A stretch of 64,000 nucleotides of DNA from Flectonema sp. DT1601 (GCA_964019425.1 OZ025845.1:1-64000); one strand, 5' to 3'. Shown: positions 32,173 through 44,879, counted from the first letter of the stretch. Numbers and translations: made by a program. Notes: a model not told the origin generated them from the letters alone.

Positions 32173-35095
32173 TTACTTGTTTAGTCTGCTGCTGGGGAAT
32201 CGTCGTGGGCCACGCCTCTTACCAGGTTGTCCCTCCATCAGAACAGGTAGTGACCGAGACTGCTCAGCAGCGGGTGCCGCGGCTAAGATTGGAGGCGGCT
32301 GGGGAGAAATCTTAACGGATATTTGATTATATCGTCGTTTTGATGGATTCGCGCATGTCATCAGCTTCCACAATTCGGAGTCTCTTGTCACGGCTTTGGT
32401 GACAGGCGGCGGTCTAACTGGAGGGTAAGGCATCACTTTCCTGCGATTTCTGTTTGCCTCTTCCGCTGCCTGCCGATCGAAAACAGCCGCCAACATTGGA
32501 AAGGAAACCTTCTCTGTGGACGAACTACGGTGCGGGTTGCTAATGTGACTGCTACCGCGGCTGCTTATCAACGGCGTTGGAGACTCCACGTGATGCGAAT
32601 TAATAAAAACAATCGACTCGCTCGCTGCATCTTCATTTAGAAGATCTTCGTCGATATCATTCCTTCGTTCAGATACCCATCCCTGGAAATCGGGATCACC
32701 AAAGTTGACGGCATCGACACCCAACAAAGATTGGAACTCCCTCCCAGTCAAGGTCTCAACGGGAGGAGCCAGACTCTCATCATCAGCTGGAGGTTGAGAA
32801 GTTGTAACAATTGGAGCCACTCTTCGTGTTTTGAAAGGAATCATGTCATCGATCTCACTGTGTTCGTAAACTGTCAGCTTCCTGCGAGGTTCCTCTCTAG
32901 CTATCATATCTCTAGCAATCACCAGATCCTCTCTTAGAATTCTTTTAGCAATTTCTCCATCGCGAGCATGCTGTTCTCTTCGTCTCTTCTCTGCGAGACC
33001 TCGGGGAGACTTCAACTTCTTCAGAGGGTTTGGATCTGTCATGCGATGTCGCCGTGGGGCTTCTGTGGGCTCCTTTTGTAACTGTAGTATTAATTATTCG
33101 TCTTTTGAAAGGAGTTTCTTAATTATATTTTGACTCACATACCTGAACAGCTCTCGTCAGTTTGTCTTGCAAATCCGGCTTGTGATACAACATTGACCCA
33201 CCGCGATATCGGGTAGCGCTACCAATTCCGTGGATGGATTCAAATTCACGACTTGCTAGGTCGTAGATTTCACTCATCGCTGATGCCTTCGTAGATTTCG
33301 TTTTCAACCAACTCTTTGGTAAGTGAACTACTACAGCATATCTATTGTTGGTGTTGGTGTGTTGTGTGCAGCTCGCAGCTTTCACCGATCGCTAATATTA
33401 CTATTCAACATACCGAGACTTTACTTCAACATCGAACGCCGCGGGAGACCCAAGAATTACCTGCGATGCGTTTACAACACAAAACGGTTCATAAATATTA
33501 ACAACATCATTATTATCAGAATACCCAACTAGAGTTCCAGCTACTAAGATTGTCATCACATCCGTGTGAGAACCGCGTTTTGCGAGGCACGTTCCAGTTC
33601 CTATGTTGAAATGAAGTGATGAGAAGTGATGGTACCAACACGACGTATTATTATGTAAACATACCAATTATCTGCTGTGATACTTTACTGGAAATACCCA
33701 TCCAAGCTCTGTAGTTGACGGGCTGCAGTATCGGAGACGCAGTTGATAACTTGGTAGCAGTAAGAGGAGATATCCAGCTGTGCACAATTTGATTGACTCT
33801 CTCCCTCAAAGAATAATAAACCGTTGCTAAAGATATCGTTGACGGGGCTCTCAAAAAGTTCGTTAACGTCTCTGCAGAGATTGCTGAAAAGTCACAATGG
33901 CCAACAGCCTTGTAGGTTCTCGTATGACAGCGGCACACAGATAGTAACTCAATTCCTATGAAGGAACCTGTTGGTTGTGTTTGTTATTGACCATCAGAGT
34001 GAACTATTCTACGAAGACAATTACTTGACAATCACACACCAGGTCCTAACTCTCCAGAAGGGGAATCTTCAGATTTGAATTCAGGAGCGACATCCTGAGC
34101 GCATATTTGTCCTTTCAAGAGAATCATAAGTGAGCGTACCGGAGACAACTTACTGACTACTGTATCACCAGCATACACAACTTGCGGCTTAAATTCTGCT
34201 GCCAATGGTGTCAGCACCGACTCTGGTATTACTCCTTTAAAGATAGGAGGAGTACCTTCTAATAGATCTGATGCAACAATTCGATGATTGCCTTCTAAAT
34301 TAGTCTGTCTAGATGTGTGTGCGATTAGTGTTAATGATTGAAGTGCTTCTTTTGATAACATTCGTAAACACTCTTCGTACACTTCTCCTTTCACCATCCA
34401 CAGAACGCAATTAGTTTCACACCTAACGGAAGCTGTTCGTATACCACCACACAATGCTGATAGATGACCTGATTGTTTATCGTGATAACAATACTTTATG
34501 TGAAGTAGTTGAAGTAAATCATACCAATAAAACCACTAGTGAGAGTAGAAACATGTTGTGGCTTCCCACAACCCCGGGAAGCTGCGAGGACGTGAGCTTC
34601 ACCAGCAGCAATAAAGTAGACGTCAGAACAACATTCGTTTTCGATGATAAGAAATGACCCGGCGAGTACCACAACGCGTTCCATTGTTCGGAGGAGGTGC
34701 TGAACAACAGATTCAGGCCATTGAATAAAGAAAGGAATTTTAAACACAGGATCACTAACTCGTGGTAGTGGAACACTTTGCTGTGCCGACTCCAGCAGTT
34801 TGCGTCTTTGAAACCGTTGTCGCCATCTTATGATGTGAGGAATTAGTAGCTTTCTAAATAACTTCAGGGCAAATGCCTGCTTCTTTACTCTCAACCAAGC
34901 ACTTCCTACACAGCCATGAATACATATCTCAGACCACACAGTACTCTTTTCTGTGTCGTGTTTGTTCGTCTTCTGCTCCCCCTCACTGTCTTTCAGTTGG
35001 CACATTTTCATTTCGAGTTTCTTCTTCAGCATCTGCTGCCTCATTTTTTGCAGCATCTTCCCTCTGTAAACTACAGAACTGTAGTCAGGAGCCAT
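32173..35095 (-). CDS. Multi-domain cyclic nucleotide-binding-like protein, six exons
   Basis: Exons on the minus strand: 35095-34525, 34468-34040, 33967-33665, 33600-33414, 33341-33143 and 33081-32173. The introns (56, 72, 64, 72, 61 bases) begin GTATG or GTGTG and end AG. Joined, they give 865 residues. Three CNBD-like beta-roll regions are seen: YFIAAGEAHVLA...GFIGHLSAL...IRTASV (about 140-235), MILLKGQI...GSFIGIELLS...HTRTYKAV (about 265-385), and a weaker third (about 395-480). In the phosphate-binding cassette the usual Gly-Glu is replaced (IGHL, IGIE), so cyclic nucleotide binding is uncertain. The C-terminal 300 residues are basic and disordered. No kinase or channel domain is present, so a regulatory or axonemal scaffold role is a guess. 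Confidence 0.85.
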
Positions 35096-36087
35096 TATGA
35101 GTAACTAGTGAAGAAGAGTATGAAATGAAGACAAATTGACTGAAAAGATTTCCACAACGAAAATACCCAAAACACAAGACGTTAAATTATGAATTCGGAT
35201 CATCAGCCGATACTTTGCCGGAGCTGTTTTAAAGCCACTTCAAAGAAACAAGAATTGAAACGAGGGAAAAAAAAAAATGAAAAAAACAGCAGTAAGTCAG
35301 GCGGGTACTTGAATCATCGACGATACCCAAAAGTGAGTAGAAATGTATGCGACCAAAACAAGCACTAAGGGTACTGTCAGTGGTTAAACTGAAAGGAAGG
35401 GAAACGAAACAACTGGCAATCAAGGCAAGGCTTAAGAACTTAAACTTTTCAATTTGGTTAACAACAAAATACTACTTCACATGTTATGCGAAAGAATAGA
35501 ACGAAATAAAGAATTTTCTCTGGAGTAACAGCCGGATTTTATTTGTACACGAAATCTAACTACTCAACATCGGTATAAGGTTTACGTGTTTAGTTGCAAC
35601 GGGATGAAACAAAAATATTATCAAAAAAAAGGGGATCAAAGAAAGGATCATTTCTCCCCTTTTCAATAATCAGTTGATCCATCCCTTCCAAAAGTGATTC
35701 AGAAGAAATAAAAAAAAAGAAAGGATAAAACGTAACGTACCTGTGCACCAGGAGGAGTAGCACAACAACTAAACAAGATTACTAACAAAAAGTGTAAATA
35801 AATAATCTGAAAAAATCGCTGTTTAAAATAAATTCACAAATAGAACATACGCACAAAAACTAGAGAGAGAGGGTTACTTTATTTATTATTATTTTTTTTT
35901 TTTTGAAAAACAAAATGAGCAAGCAACGGGCATCTGGGGATACTAGGAGGAGGACCAACATCAGCTGTGTAAATGTAACATTATTTCCATAAGAAACCTG
36001 ACAAACCCGAGTGGTATTGTGTACATCAAGAGAAAGAACAAAAAATAAATAAGAAACCACACGAACTGTGTCACTCTATTAATTAGG
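35096..36087. other. Intergenic region, about 1 kb, AT-rich
   Basis: No ORF, RNA gene or repeat of note apart from short A or T runs (near 35270, 35620, 35890). It lies between the CNBD gene start and the RING gene end, so it should contain the CNBD promoter. Confidence 0.45.
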
Positions 36088-36741
36088 TTACCAATGTACC
36101 TGCATAATCATTGTACATGTTGATGTGCATACGGGACATTTCATTTTAGTTTTCGTAACTTGTGATATCGCACACACATCACACAAACAAAGATGTCCAC
36201 AGGGGACTACTACTCGAGAACGTTTATTTTGTAAACAAACAACACACGCTGATGTGTGCGGCTGCGGAGACGATTTGTTAGCTGACAGTCGTTCGAAAGC
36301 TAATTTTGGATTCCCAGAAGAGTTTCGAAGAGCAGCAGTTATTTGAGAACGAGTAGCAGTAGTGATGATCGCTAAATTATTTATTAAAAGCTGCTCATCG
36401 AGTAGCATCTCATCGGTGCTGGTTTCGGAAATGAAATCATCACTTCCAACCTCATGAAGATGTCTTTCAAAGTCTGGTGTGCGAGATGCTCCCCACCTCC
36501 CACCAGTTGTTGACTCAGATCCGTAAGGAGAATGAACATACATTCTCACAAAGTCATCCGCCACCGCGTCAAACGCATCTTCATAACTAATCGACTGGTT
36601 GGTACAAATCTCCAACCTCCTCGTAGAAGTTGGTATCTTACTCTTCCTGTCTACTACCAGATTAACATTCACATCACTACTGGGTGACATCGATTCGTCA
36701 GCTCCGTCAACTTTCGAAATCGACGTCTGCCAAAACGTCAT
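36088..36741 (-). CDS. C3HC4 RING-finger protein, probable E3 ubiquitin ligase
   Basis: 217 codons from the ATG at 36741 (MTFWQTSISKVDG). The frame is open a further 30 codons to an ATG at 36831, but that part is hydrophobic and unlike the rest. The C-terminal 50 residues form an IAP-type RING: CVVC, CGHLCLCDVC and CPVC are in order with the right spacing, and the protein ends shortly after the last pair. Residues about 125-165 (LLINNLAII...ITAALRNSSGNPKLAFERL) resemble a UBA helix bundle. Together these suggest a small ligase that binds ubiquitin and recruits an E2. The substrate is unknown. Confidence 0.78.
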   Translation of the reverse strand: MTFWQTSISKVDGADESMSPSSDVNVNLVVDRKSKIPTSTRRLEICTNQSISYEDAFDAVADDFVRMYVHSPYGSESTTGGRWGASRTPDFERHLHEVGSDDFISETSTDEMLLDEQLLINNLAIITTATRSQITAALRNSSGNPKLAFERLSANKSSPQPHTSACVVCLQNKRSRVVVPCGHLCLCDVCAISQVTKTKMKCPVCTSTCTMIMQVHW

Positions 36742-37504
36742 TTTGTTATTTTTAATTTGAAGAACACTTTTTAACAGAAAAGTAATAACGACACACGAAG
36801 TTCTAATAATTATGAGAACTTGGGCATCCAATGAAAAACAGAATAAGGTATCTGCTGTTCTCTTGTCTGAAGGAAATTGTTAAATATCCCGAAGTAAGGT
36901 TTCACTCTTTTCTCATAACGAAACGTTACCAACAAGTACAGCAGATAAGTAGTTAGTTGAGTAGCACACCACACAAGATCGACAATATTCATTTAATACA
37001 GGAGTACAGGAGAGTATAATATGATGAATTCAACACGAAGGAACTCTTCAATAAGAACATTACGAGGATGAGTTTGTTCTGACTGGGCGGCGGCATCATG
37101 AGAGACACCGCCATCCATACAAGGAAGTGAGAAGTGAATAAGAAAAAGGAGAGGGCTCGGTATATTAGTTTTGGAAGACAACTCTTGTTCGAAGCTCCCG
37201 TAGTTTCGTCAAACAAAAATATTAAAACAAAAAAAAAAGTTTTTTTTTTTTTTGACTGTTCAATTTAATAAAAAGGATCATCCCTGAAAGTTTCAAACTT
37301 CTGAATGCTCACATCGCTGTGCTGACAAGCGCAAGCCATACAACAAACAAAAGCTTCCTCTCTTTCCTTCTTTTTATTTTTTTTATTCACTGTTTTTTTT
37401 GAGCGTAAACACACCAAACAACATGTCCAAATCTATATAAGTTCACGGAGTACTTTCGAAACAAATTTAATTGAACCAAAGAAATCAACTACAAAAATAA
37501 AAAA

Positions 37505-37537
<33 letters not shown>

Positions 37538-38186
37538 CGTAAGTAACATTGATGGATACTCACCGCTGGGGAAAGACGATTTCCGAACATACACCAAAAG
37601 CACTATTTAATATAATAACTTATGAATGGTGGTTGTCATTTTAGGGGAAACAAGAAATAAACTGAACACATGAAGACACATTGTCATTTCTGTTATTACT
37701 TTATCATACTTGCTGTTGGTTTTATTGTAGTATTCGATTTGTTTTTTTCTTTTAAAAAAAAAAAAAAAAAAAGGATAGAAATGGGGGGACTTGGATAAAT
37801 AAATCAAGTGGGGGGGGTAATTTGATGGGGGAAAAAAAAAAAAAAAAAACCAGAAACAAAGATACAATATAAATGCATTGCCGATACGGTACTTGTTTAA
37901 ATAAAAAGATATTAAAGAAAGTGTTGATTGGAATCAATCGGAAATAACATTTTAATGAACGAGATCACTAATAGTGTAATTGGTTCTCTCTAAAGTAGAA
38001 AGGGAGGGTTCTCCTTAATAAAACATAAACACATTGACACACGTTAATCTACTACATTAAATAAGTGAGTTGATGCCAAGTATCCCTGTCAGTTTACAGA
38101 CATAACGAGACTTAAGAGAAGTCAATAAAAGAAATTGTTCGAATTGTGAAGGTTTCTAACATAAGATAGTTCGCAATTATTAGCAC
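36742..38186. other. Intergenic region of about 1.4 kb with homopolymer runs
   Basis: It contains poly(T) near 37507-37535, poly(A) near 37753-37772, and a purine-rich block near 37805-37850 (G8 and A18 runs). No credible ORF or RNA gene. Confidence 0.5.
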
Positions 38187-41001
38187 TCAGAGTCTGAACA
38201 GAAGAGGGCATCTGTTCCCTTCAGACATTCCGGGTGGAACTTTTAGTGGTGGGAGGGGTTCGAAATATGTAACCCCCGTCAGGATTGTGGAGCTTCTTGG
38301 TGCCAGTTCGTGATCTGAGAAATTGCATCTGATGTGTGACTCAGAATGCATCGACATCAGAGATTCCTCTTCTGGTGGCAATAAGAACTTACAACATGAA
38401 CAACCACCTGCATTACATATGTACTTTGGCTTACCACAAAGATTACCGTGAGCTCTACCAGTAGTGATTCTGTCCCATAATAAGAACAGTAAATCAATTA
38501 TGAATTTAGACATAATTATGTAAACTAAAACTTCCGCAATTATCTCAGCGTTCCTCACCATCGATTTGTTGTTGTCTGAGAGACCAAAGAATCCGCACAT
38601 CGCAAGGGAAAATTCAAATAAACTAACCAACCCTTCCATTAAGTTTTCACATGGTCTTAAGTAAGGAGTGTCTTTTAACAACATTCCAAACCAAATAAAA
38701 GGAAGACCTGTAAGAACTCCAGCCCTTCCTGCGCAGCGAATACTGTTTTTTGGATTCCATCCAGACAAGAGCCCCAACACTCCTAATGTTGTTAGCTGAA
38801 TTATGTAGTAATTGCAATGCTCTCTTTTAAACCCGTAGAATACTGAAGATAGGTAGGCAGCTTCTTTCTCTGAAAAGCCTTTCCTTGCTACCCACTCCTT
38901 GCTTGGCTTCATAAGTTTCCAGATGCCACTCGGCTGAGGAACGATTGGCTGTAACATTGTCATTCGGAGAGCCTTCTTAGAAAGGAATCGAATATAAAAT
39001 AAAAACCCCCCAGCAGCAAGTAGTGATATCGTACCCAAGATCACATCACTTATCGATCCGTAGAATGAAATAGCGAAGGCACTCTGAATACTCGGAACCC
39101 ACAAAAACTCAACAGCCAGAAAGAATATTGTGCAAGTTTTCTCCAACTCGTCCAGCCACCTACCAAGACCAAATGCCAGTATCCCAAGTACAACTAAAAC
39201 AGAAAGATTACCCACAAGAGCTCCCCTCATCTCTTGAAATGGTTCCGATCCAATCTGAAGTCTCGTTGGACTTAAAACGAAATTCATTTCAAACACCGTC
39301 TGCGGACATTCCAACATCATTGCATAAGCCTGTAACTTCGATATGGATGCCCCCCCCTTCCCCATCATTCCACCAGATCCCACTAAAGCTGCTGCTCCAG
39401 CTCCCGCTATTGAACCAACACCAACTGCACCTGCCGAACCTACCGTCACGTCAGGGAGTCCCTGAAGTGGAACAGCGGTCTCTAAAACAACCGGTTGCGA
39501 AGTAGACGGGACAGCAGTTGGGATTGCTGTCGGAACTGCTGTTGCAGGTATCGCAGTTGGGACAGACGTTGGAACTACTGTTGGTACAGCCGTTGGTACG
39601 GCTGTTGCAGGTGCCGACGTTGGGATCGCTGTTGGAACGGCCGTCGCAGGCGCTGCTGTTGGGATTGCTGTTGGTACAGCCGTCGCAGGTGCCGACGTTG
39701 GGATCGCTGTTGGTATAGCCGTTGGGATTGCCGTTGGGATTGCCGTTGGGATTGCCGTTGGTACAGCTGTTGGTACAGCCGTTGGGATTGCTGTTGGGAT
39801 CGCTGTTGGGATCGCTGTTGGAACGTCCGTCGCAGGTGCCGACGTTGGGATAGCTGTTGGTACAGCCGTTGGGATTGCTGTTGGCACAGCCGTTGGAACT
39901 GGTGTTTGGGGAGTGGACGATGTGATAACGATCCGTGCGTCATCCCCCAAAATATAAACAAACCCAGCAGGATCATACTGAGCATTATTAGCACCGAAGA
40001 AAGCAGAAACCTCACTGAAAGCCATTCCATTCCACTCATTGAGATACAAGACAGCTGACGCGGCTATCGAGTAGGCACTTGTTCCATCAATTGCTACGAT
40101 ACGTTGTAAGGCTCTATTCTTACGACCTGTGACTAATATTGGATTGTTAGCTGTTGGGTAATCCATTATAATAAGTTCAGTATTAGTAATCCCCCAAATA
40201 GAATCCGCTTCTATTGAGATGTCAATAAATGTCTCAGTAGAGCCGAAAGAGTTAGAAACAGTCGTGTCAGGAAATTGATACGTAAATACTCTTTGTGAGG
40301 AACACACATAAACAGGTTTTGTACTTCCTGTTGCATCTACTAAAGAACAGTAATTAGAATTATCCTTTGATTGTTCAGAACAAGTGCAGCCGGCACCTTG
40401 ACCAGTACATCGACAGGTTGCTGTGTTGATATTATAAAACAAAGTGAGGGTTTTATTATATATTTTTATGTGATAAATAAAACATACCCGGGTTAGAAGC
40501 ATCAATCTTCATCAAATATCCAACAGCTCCAACCTGACCTGCGATAAACAAGTCGTTTCCCTTGACGCTGATTTCACTTATTCTTACGACACCATTATTA
40601 CCTCCATTAGCGCTGTGATTACCGAGGTAAACACCATCTTTGTTAATCATATGAACCCAGTATAGATTTGCGTAGAAAACTGTGTCTCCATTGAAGTCAA
40701 GAGACTTTACATTAGAAAGTGTCTGTGGAAGTGTCGATCCGTCCCACAATAACACCGGCCGAGTCTTGTCAGTGATATCGTATGCAAATACTCCTTGCGG
40801 CACCTCACATGTCGCGATTGCAATATTCCCTTTAACAGCGATAAAAGCATTCTGCCACATTGGACTCGATGGGCATCGTGTAGGTAAAGTTGCTGATCCA
40901 AGTTCAACAAGTTGTGAGTTGCTTCTTCCAATCAGTGCAAGCAATACGACAACAAGAACGACATTTAAAAACCCGATTGGTTTAATAAACTGATTCCTCA
41001 T
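38187..41001 (-). CDS. Secreted/membrane protein with Pro-Thr repeat stalk and multi-pass C-terminus
   Basis: Exon 1 runs 41001 (or an ATG at 41043) to 40488 and exon 2 from 40420 to 38187, with a 67-base intron GTATGT...CACAG; about 915 residues. Residues 1-29 (MRNQFIKPIGFLNVVLVVVLLALIG) are a signal peptide. An extracellular beta-rich region follows, with a short cysteine cluster (CRCTGQGAGCTCS). Next comes a stalk of about 150 residues of (A/I/V)PT(A/S) repeats, likely O-glycosylated. The last about 480 residues have several hydrophobic segments (LSVLVVLGILAFGLG, ISLLAAGGFLFYI, TTLGVLGLLSG, EIIAEVLVYIIM), then a Cys-rich cytosolic tail (CSCCKF). I infer a cell-surface receptor or adhesion protein; I do not recognise the family. 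Confidence 0.82.
39484..39930 (-). repeat. Degenerate 12-15-bp repeat encoding the Pro-Thr stalk
   Basis: Units encode PTAIPTAVPTS variants in about 30 copies. Synonymous codons vary, so the repeat is maintained at the protein level rather than being newly expanded. Confidence 0.88.
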
Positions 41002-41043
41002 CACTGTGTGAAAGTGTGAATTATTACAAATTGATATAAACAT

Positions 41044-41423
41044 TCTTCAACAACAACACCAACACGCGTATCAATTAATTCATGAGAGCTGTTGAGTAGA
41101 ATATAAGAACTAAATTGCAACTACCAAACCAGACAAAATCAACCCGACGCCATATATTAAAGTTTACCGTAGAAACAAGCAACTAAAAGATAACTCTCAG
41201 TCGGCAACTGTTGTTACACAAAACGAGTTCAAACTTGGAGCTGTTAGCCTCTTGAATGCTACTTTTACTCGTCGCTTTTATCTTTCTAACGTGGATGGTG
41301 TAAGAACAGTCAAGAAGACAAATAAAAAGTTGTAGTTATATAGCAAATAATATAACATTAACAAAATTGTAACTATGAAACAAACAAATCGAATTCTAAT
41401 ATCACTTTCAGAAGGCAGACTCG
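41044..41423. other. Intergenic region between the membrane protein gene and the RBR ligase gene
   Basis: AT-rich, with no independent gene. A frame here (41487-41278) is open and could be read as an alternative last exon of the RBR gene if a nearer acceptor (TTATAG) were used, but that would need an intron of only about 40 bases. Confidence 0.45.
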
Positions 41424-42989
41424 TCATAGACGGCCAGCCATTGATTTGGCATCGAACACTCCCTGTGTGTTGTTTTATTATGATCAACTATAACAATAGA
41501 GTGTAAAAAAAAAAAAAAAATAACGCACCTGTTGAAGTCTCTCCAAAGACTGACGTACTAACACTTGTTGGTTTACAATATCTTGGCGATCATGTTTTCG
41601 GTCTAACATTTTACTTAAAACTTCTGTTGACAGTTCTAGTTGTGCCTGATTGTATTCGAAAAGTGATTTCTCTGTTGAATCTCTTAAAGAGAAAGCATAG
41701 ATATATGTATACTTGAGAGTCTCTCTTGAACGTACTAATTGCTGAGCTGCTTCAGAGAGGTACTCAACTTGGTGTAGCTTTTCGTTGTGTTCTAGGAGTT
41801 GGACCATTTTCTTTCGAGCTCGTTCTAGAATACGAGTTTCTAAATGTTTTGACTGGTCGTGATTATGATAACGAGTGTAGTAGAAAATGTATCGATTGAG
41901 TTCTTGTTTTGCTGAATCTCTTTTGTCTTGTTCACTGTTGGCGGATTCATCATAGAAATTACAGTTGTACCAATTCATTCCATGTTGACTCCACTTTTGT
42001 TCACAAACCCAACAAAAGTCATATCCACATCTCTTACAAGTAATGTGATTACAACCAGCATTCTTCTCTATATTTGCTTTACATCCTGGACAAGGTTTTG
42101 TATTGGCTGTGATCCAGTTTGCCGTTTCAGATTCATCTTTCTCTTTTCGAAGCCACATTTTTAGCATCTCACATGTTGCAGGACTGTGACCTTCTTCAGA
42201 ACAGCTAAAACAAAACTGATGTCCGCAGTCACACGAAACAGTCATCTGATCTAAACCATCTTCTCTACCAGGAGTGATATACAGAGCATTCTCACAACCA
42301 CCTTTAGGACACCATCTCATTGAAGGATTGGTCTCAACAATTGATCGAAACTCATAAGACTGATATTGCTCAAGTAAAGAAGTGTTTCTATTAGTAAAAG
42401 GTGAGTTAAGAATCGCATTCTGTAAAGTGTAATATACAACAGAAGCATCACATATCGCCTGACACTTGCTGGATGGACAAGTCATAAGTAAGGACGACAT
42501 CCCCTGATCAGAAACCTGGTGTGCGACATACTGACCATAGCAGTTAAGGCAGAAATGATGTCCACATTTACGGAGCTGAGGTCCACAAGAACCTTCCGTA
42601 CAGTAACATATCTCACAAGGGATCTCATCTGTGAGTTGGATGACTTCGTATGAGAGTTCGTCTCCGCCCCAGACCATCATCTTGCCACACGCACCAGTTC
42701 CGTCAAAGTAGTCTTCTTGAAGTTTATCTTTATTCCATTTATATTCACGAAGTAGAACTCTTATTGAGTTCTCAGATATCAACAGCAGTTCTTTTAATGA
42801 AGTTACCATGCTTCTCTCCCTTGTCAATAACACATCTGGCGACAGACACTGATATGATTTCCCTGTGGCTGCAGCGACTGGCTCGAATGCTTCGCTTCCG
42901 TCTTCGCAATTCATCCATCGGTCATCCTCGTTCTCATCTTCGTATTCCTCATCTTCTTCAGCTTCATAGTCGTCCATGATATCATCCAT
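41424..42989 (-). CDS. RBR (RING-IBR-RING) E3 ubiquitin ligase, ariadne-like
   Basis: Exon 1 runs 42989-41529 and exon 2 41462-41424 (66-base intron GTGCGT...CACACAG), 499 residues. The acidic N-terminus (MDDIMDDYEAEEDEEYEDE) and length are typical of ariadne proteins. RING1 begins CEICYC and has CGHHFCLNCY. The IBR has CP..GC, CDCGHQFCFSC and HSPATC. RING2 has CPGCKANIEKNAGCNHITC, including the catalytic Cys position and Cx2C...H. The C-terminal helical ariadne domain follows (YTRYHNHDQSKHLE...). RBR enzymes pass ubiquitin through a thioester on RING2. The very short last exon is my best choice rather than a certainty. A retroelement begins about 150 bases upstream of the ATG. Confidence 0.9.
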
Positions 42990-43229
42990 ATTGTTAAAGT
43001 GTGCAACTTTGAGATTGAATTGTGTAATCAGAAAGTTTGGAGCTCCATACCCTAAAAAAAAGGCCCTACTGTAATGTAAAGGCAGATACAAAAGAAAGTC
43101 GAAAAAAGAGAAACGATGAGGGGGAGAATAAACTGAAAAAAAAGCTTAAATAAAAAGCTCTGTACTTTATTGATTTCGCAACCAAATATTGGTAAGAATC
43201 AGTGGGTACGTTTCACAGGAAAAGCAATT

Positions 43230-44879
43230 ATGAGAGACAACCTGAGGAGGTTAGTATCGGAGGCTATGAACCTCCTGAAGATGGTGGGAGATGATGGGAT
43301 CCCCGAGTATGAGAAAGAGAAAAGAGTGGCGAATCTCCTGATGGAGGTTATCCAGTTCGTGACGGGGTCGGAAGGTGGGAACCCTGAGATGAAAAGAAGA
43401 AGACCGGACACTCCCGAAGTGGGTGGTGGGACGGATGCGACCGCGACGGCAACCGAAGCGACGGCCCCAACCGCAGGCAGCAATCAACCGACAACAGAGG
43501 CGTCTACAGCTTCTAATCAACAGACAACATCGGCACCTAAACAATCAACCTTTTCGTTTCCGCTGCCTGTACCATCATCAACATCGACTAAACAAACCAC
43601 AAAGGGAAATGCTAAAGCAAGCTACCCGGAATGGCATGTACACGGCGCGTGGGCGGGCACTGTGTCTACAATCAACTACGACGTAGCAGCGAATGCTACC
43701 AACAATCTCGCATCGGGTCTTGTTTTAGTACGCTCTAAACAGGACTGGGAAGCTCTCCGTCAGACAAAGAAGAGTGGTCGATGGGCTGCAATCAGCAAAG
43801 TACCGCTAACCAAAAGCACGGTGCCTGTCGCCATACCGGTGATCAAAAAGGGTGGTGTCTGCGAAATCAGACGAGTCTTCTACACGCATATCTGTGGTGA
43901 AGATTTTTCCAAAGCCACATCCGAAATTCAACATCCGACACCCGACCCCGTCTTGTTTGTTCAGGATTGGGGCAAATCAAGTGAAAAAGATCTAACGATC
44001 AAAACAAAGGAACTGCTAAAAAAGAAAAAGATTAATGCAGCCCCTTTCAGTTACAAACGAAATGATTCACATTCCTCAATGGCTATTAGAATTCCCAGAA
44101 ACCAAGTACACAAGATTCTGGAGTTTAACAATAACGACCCGGAGACCGACAAACCTAAGAATGTATTTGTCAGAAACCCGAGCTGGTCAAATGGAAGCGA
44201 TGTCTGGCCAACTCTTCAATTCAATAACGATCTTGGATTCTTGGCAGCAAAGTCCAAGACATCAATACTGGAAGGTTTCGAAGGTAAATTCTACCTGTGT
44301 AAGTTCAAAACCTGTTATGGACTCCGAGTTCATCCCGACTGCAACACTGAAGTGCGTATTAAGTTAAGCGCGTCACTCAAACCTGCACTGCCTTCCGGTG
44401 ACAGGTACATTATAAAATCAATGGCGATACGGAAATTCTCAACAGCGCAGATCAGCGACTTTATGAAGTCCTCTCACAACTGGGAGCACACAGTGGTCGC
44501 ATCGTTTAACAAAGGTGGAAGCACTACGATTGTGGCGATTTCAAACACGCAGCCTCCCAACTTCGTGAGCATAGGCACCAATGAGTACCTTGTGATAAAC
44601 AAGGAAGTTAAGAAAAGTGACAGAAAACCGCTAGGCCCAACCTACAACCCAGGCGACGCGGCTCAAAAACTGACAGGAACCCTGAAGAGACAGAAGACAG
44701 CTCCTCAACCACAACAACCAACTCAGCTACCACATCAGACGGCAGCAGCACCGACACCAGCGCCAGCACCCACACCAGCATCAGCTCCACCACCCACTGA
44801 ATCTGCTGTTAAACAAGAAGGTGATAAGAACGGCGATGTTGAAATGGAAGATGATGACTCGGATTTTGACCTCAACTGA
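43230..44879 (+). CDS. ORF1 of element 1 (gag-like RNA-binding protein)
   Basis: 549 codons from the first ATG (43230) to TGA (44877-44879). The N-terminus is helical, and residues about 70-140 are Ala/Thr/Gln/Pro-rich and probably disordered. The conserved domain (about 150-470) has GGVCEIRRVFYTHICGEDF, DPVLFVQDWGKSSE, NVFVRNPSW and FYLCKFKTCYGLRV. The pattern of the last elements recurs in ORF1 of the LRR-targeted family (VIWLP..., HGLGLRV), so the two ORF1s seem distantly related. The C-terminus is Pro/Ala-rich, then acidic (DVEMEDDDSDFDLN). After the TGA the same frame continues with LDEDDDDLNPTN to the 2A peptide. It probably coats the element RNA. Confidence 0.85.
   Translation: MRDNLRRLVSEAMNLLKMVGDDGIPEYEKEKRVANLLMEVIQFVTGSEGGNPEMKRRRPDTPEVGGGTDATATATEATAPTAGSNQPTTEASTASNQQTTSAPKQSTFSFPLPVPSSTSTKQTTKGNAKASYPEWHVHGAWAGTVSTINYDVAANATNNLASGLVLVRSKQDWEALRQTKKSGRWAAISKVPLTKSTVPVAIPVIKKGGVCEIRRVFYTHICGEDFSKATSEIQHPTPDPVLFVQDWGKSSEKDLTIKTKELLKKKKINAAPFSYKRNDSHSSMAIRIPRNQVHKILEFNNNDPETDKPKNVFVRNPSWSNGSDVWPTLQFNNDLGFLAAKSKTSILEGFEGKFYLCKFKTCYGLRVHPDCNTEVRIKLSASLKPALPSGDRYIIKSMAIRKFSTAQISDFMKSSHNWEHTVVASFNKGGSTTIVAISNTQPPNFVSIGTNEYLVINKEVKKSDRKPLGPTYNPGDAAQKLTGTLKRQKTAPQPQQPTQLPHQTAAAPTPAPAPTPASAPPPTESAVKQEGDKNGDVEMEDDDSDFDLN

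Noticed and set aside
41278-41487. Hydrophobic alternative last exon for the RBR ligase
   Set aside because: It would need an intron of about 40 bases, below the 56-72 range of all others here. The CACACAG acceptor gives a 66-base intron and a short tail like other ariadne proteins.
43100-43170. Possible target duplication of the 2A element pair (aaaaagct...ac here and before tRNA-Asp)
   Set aside because: Only scattered bases match, in A-rich sequence. It is not good enough to define the 5' end.
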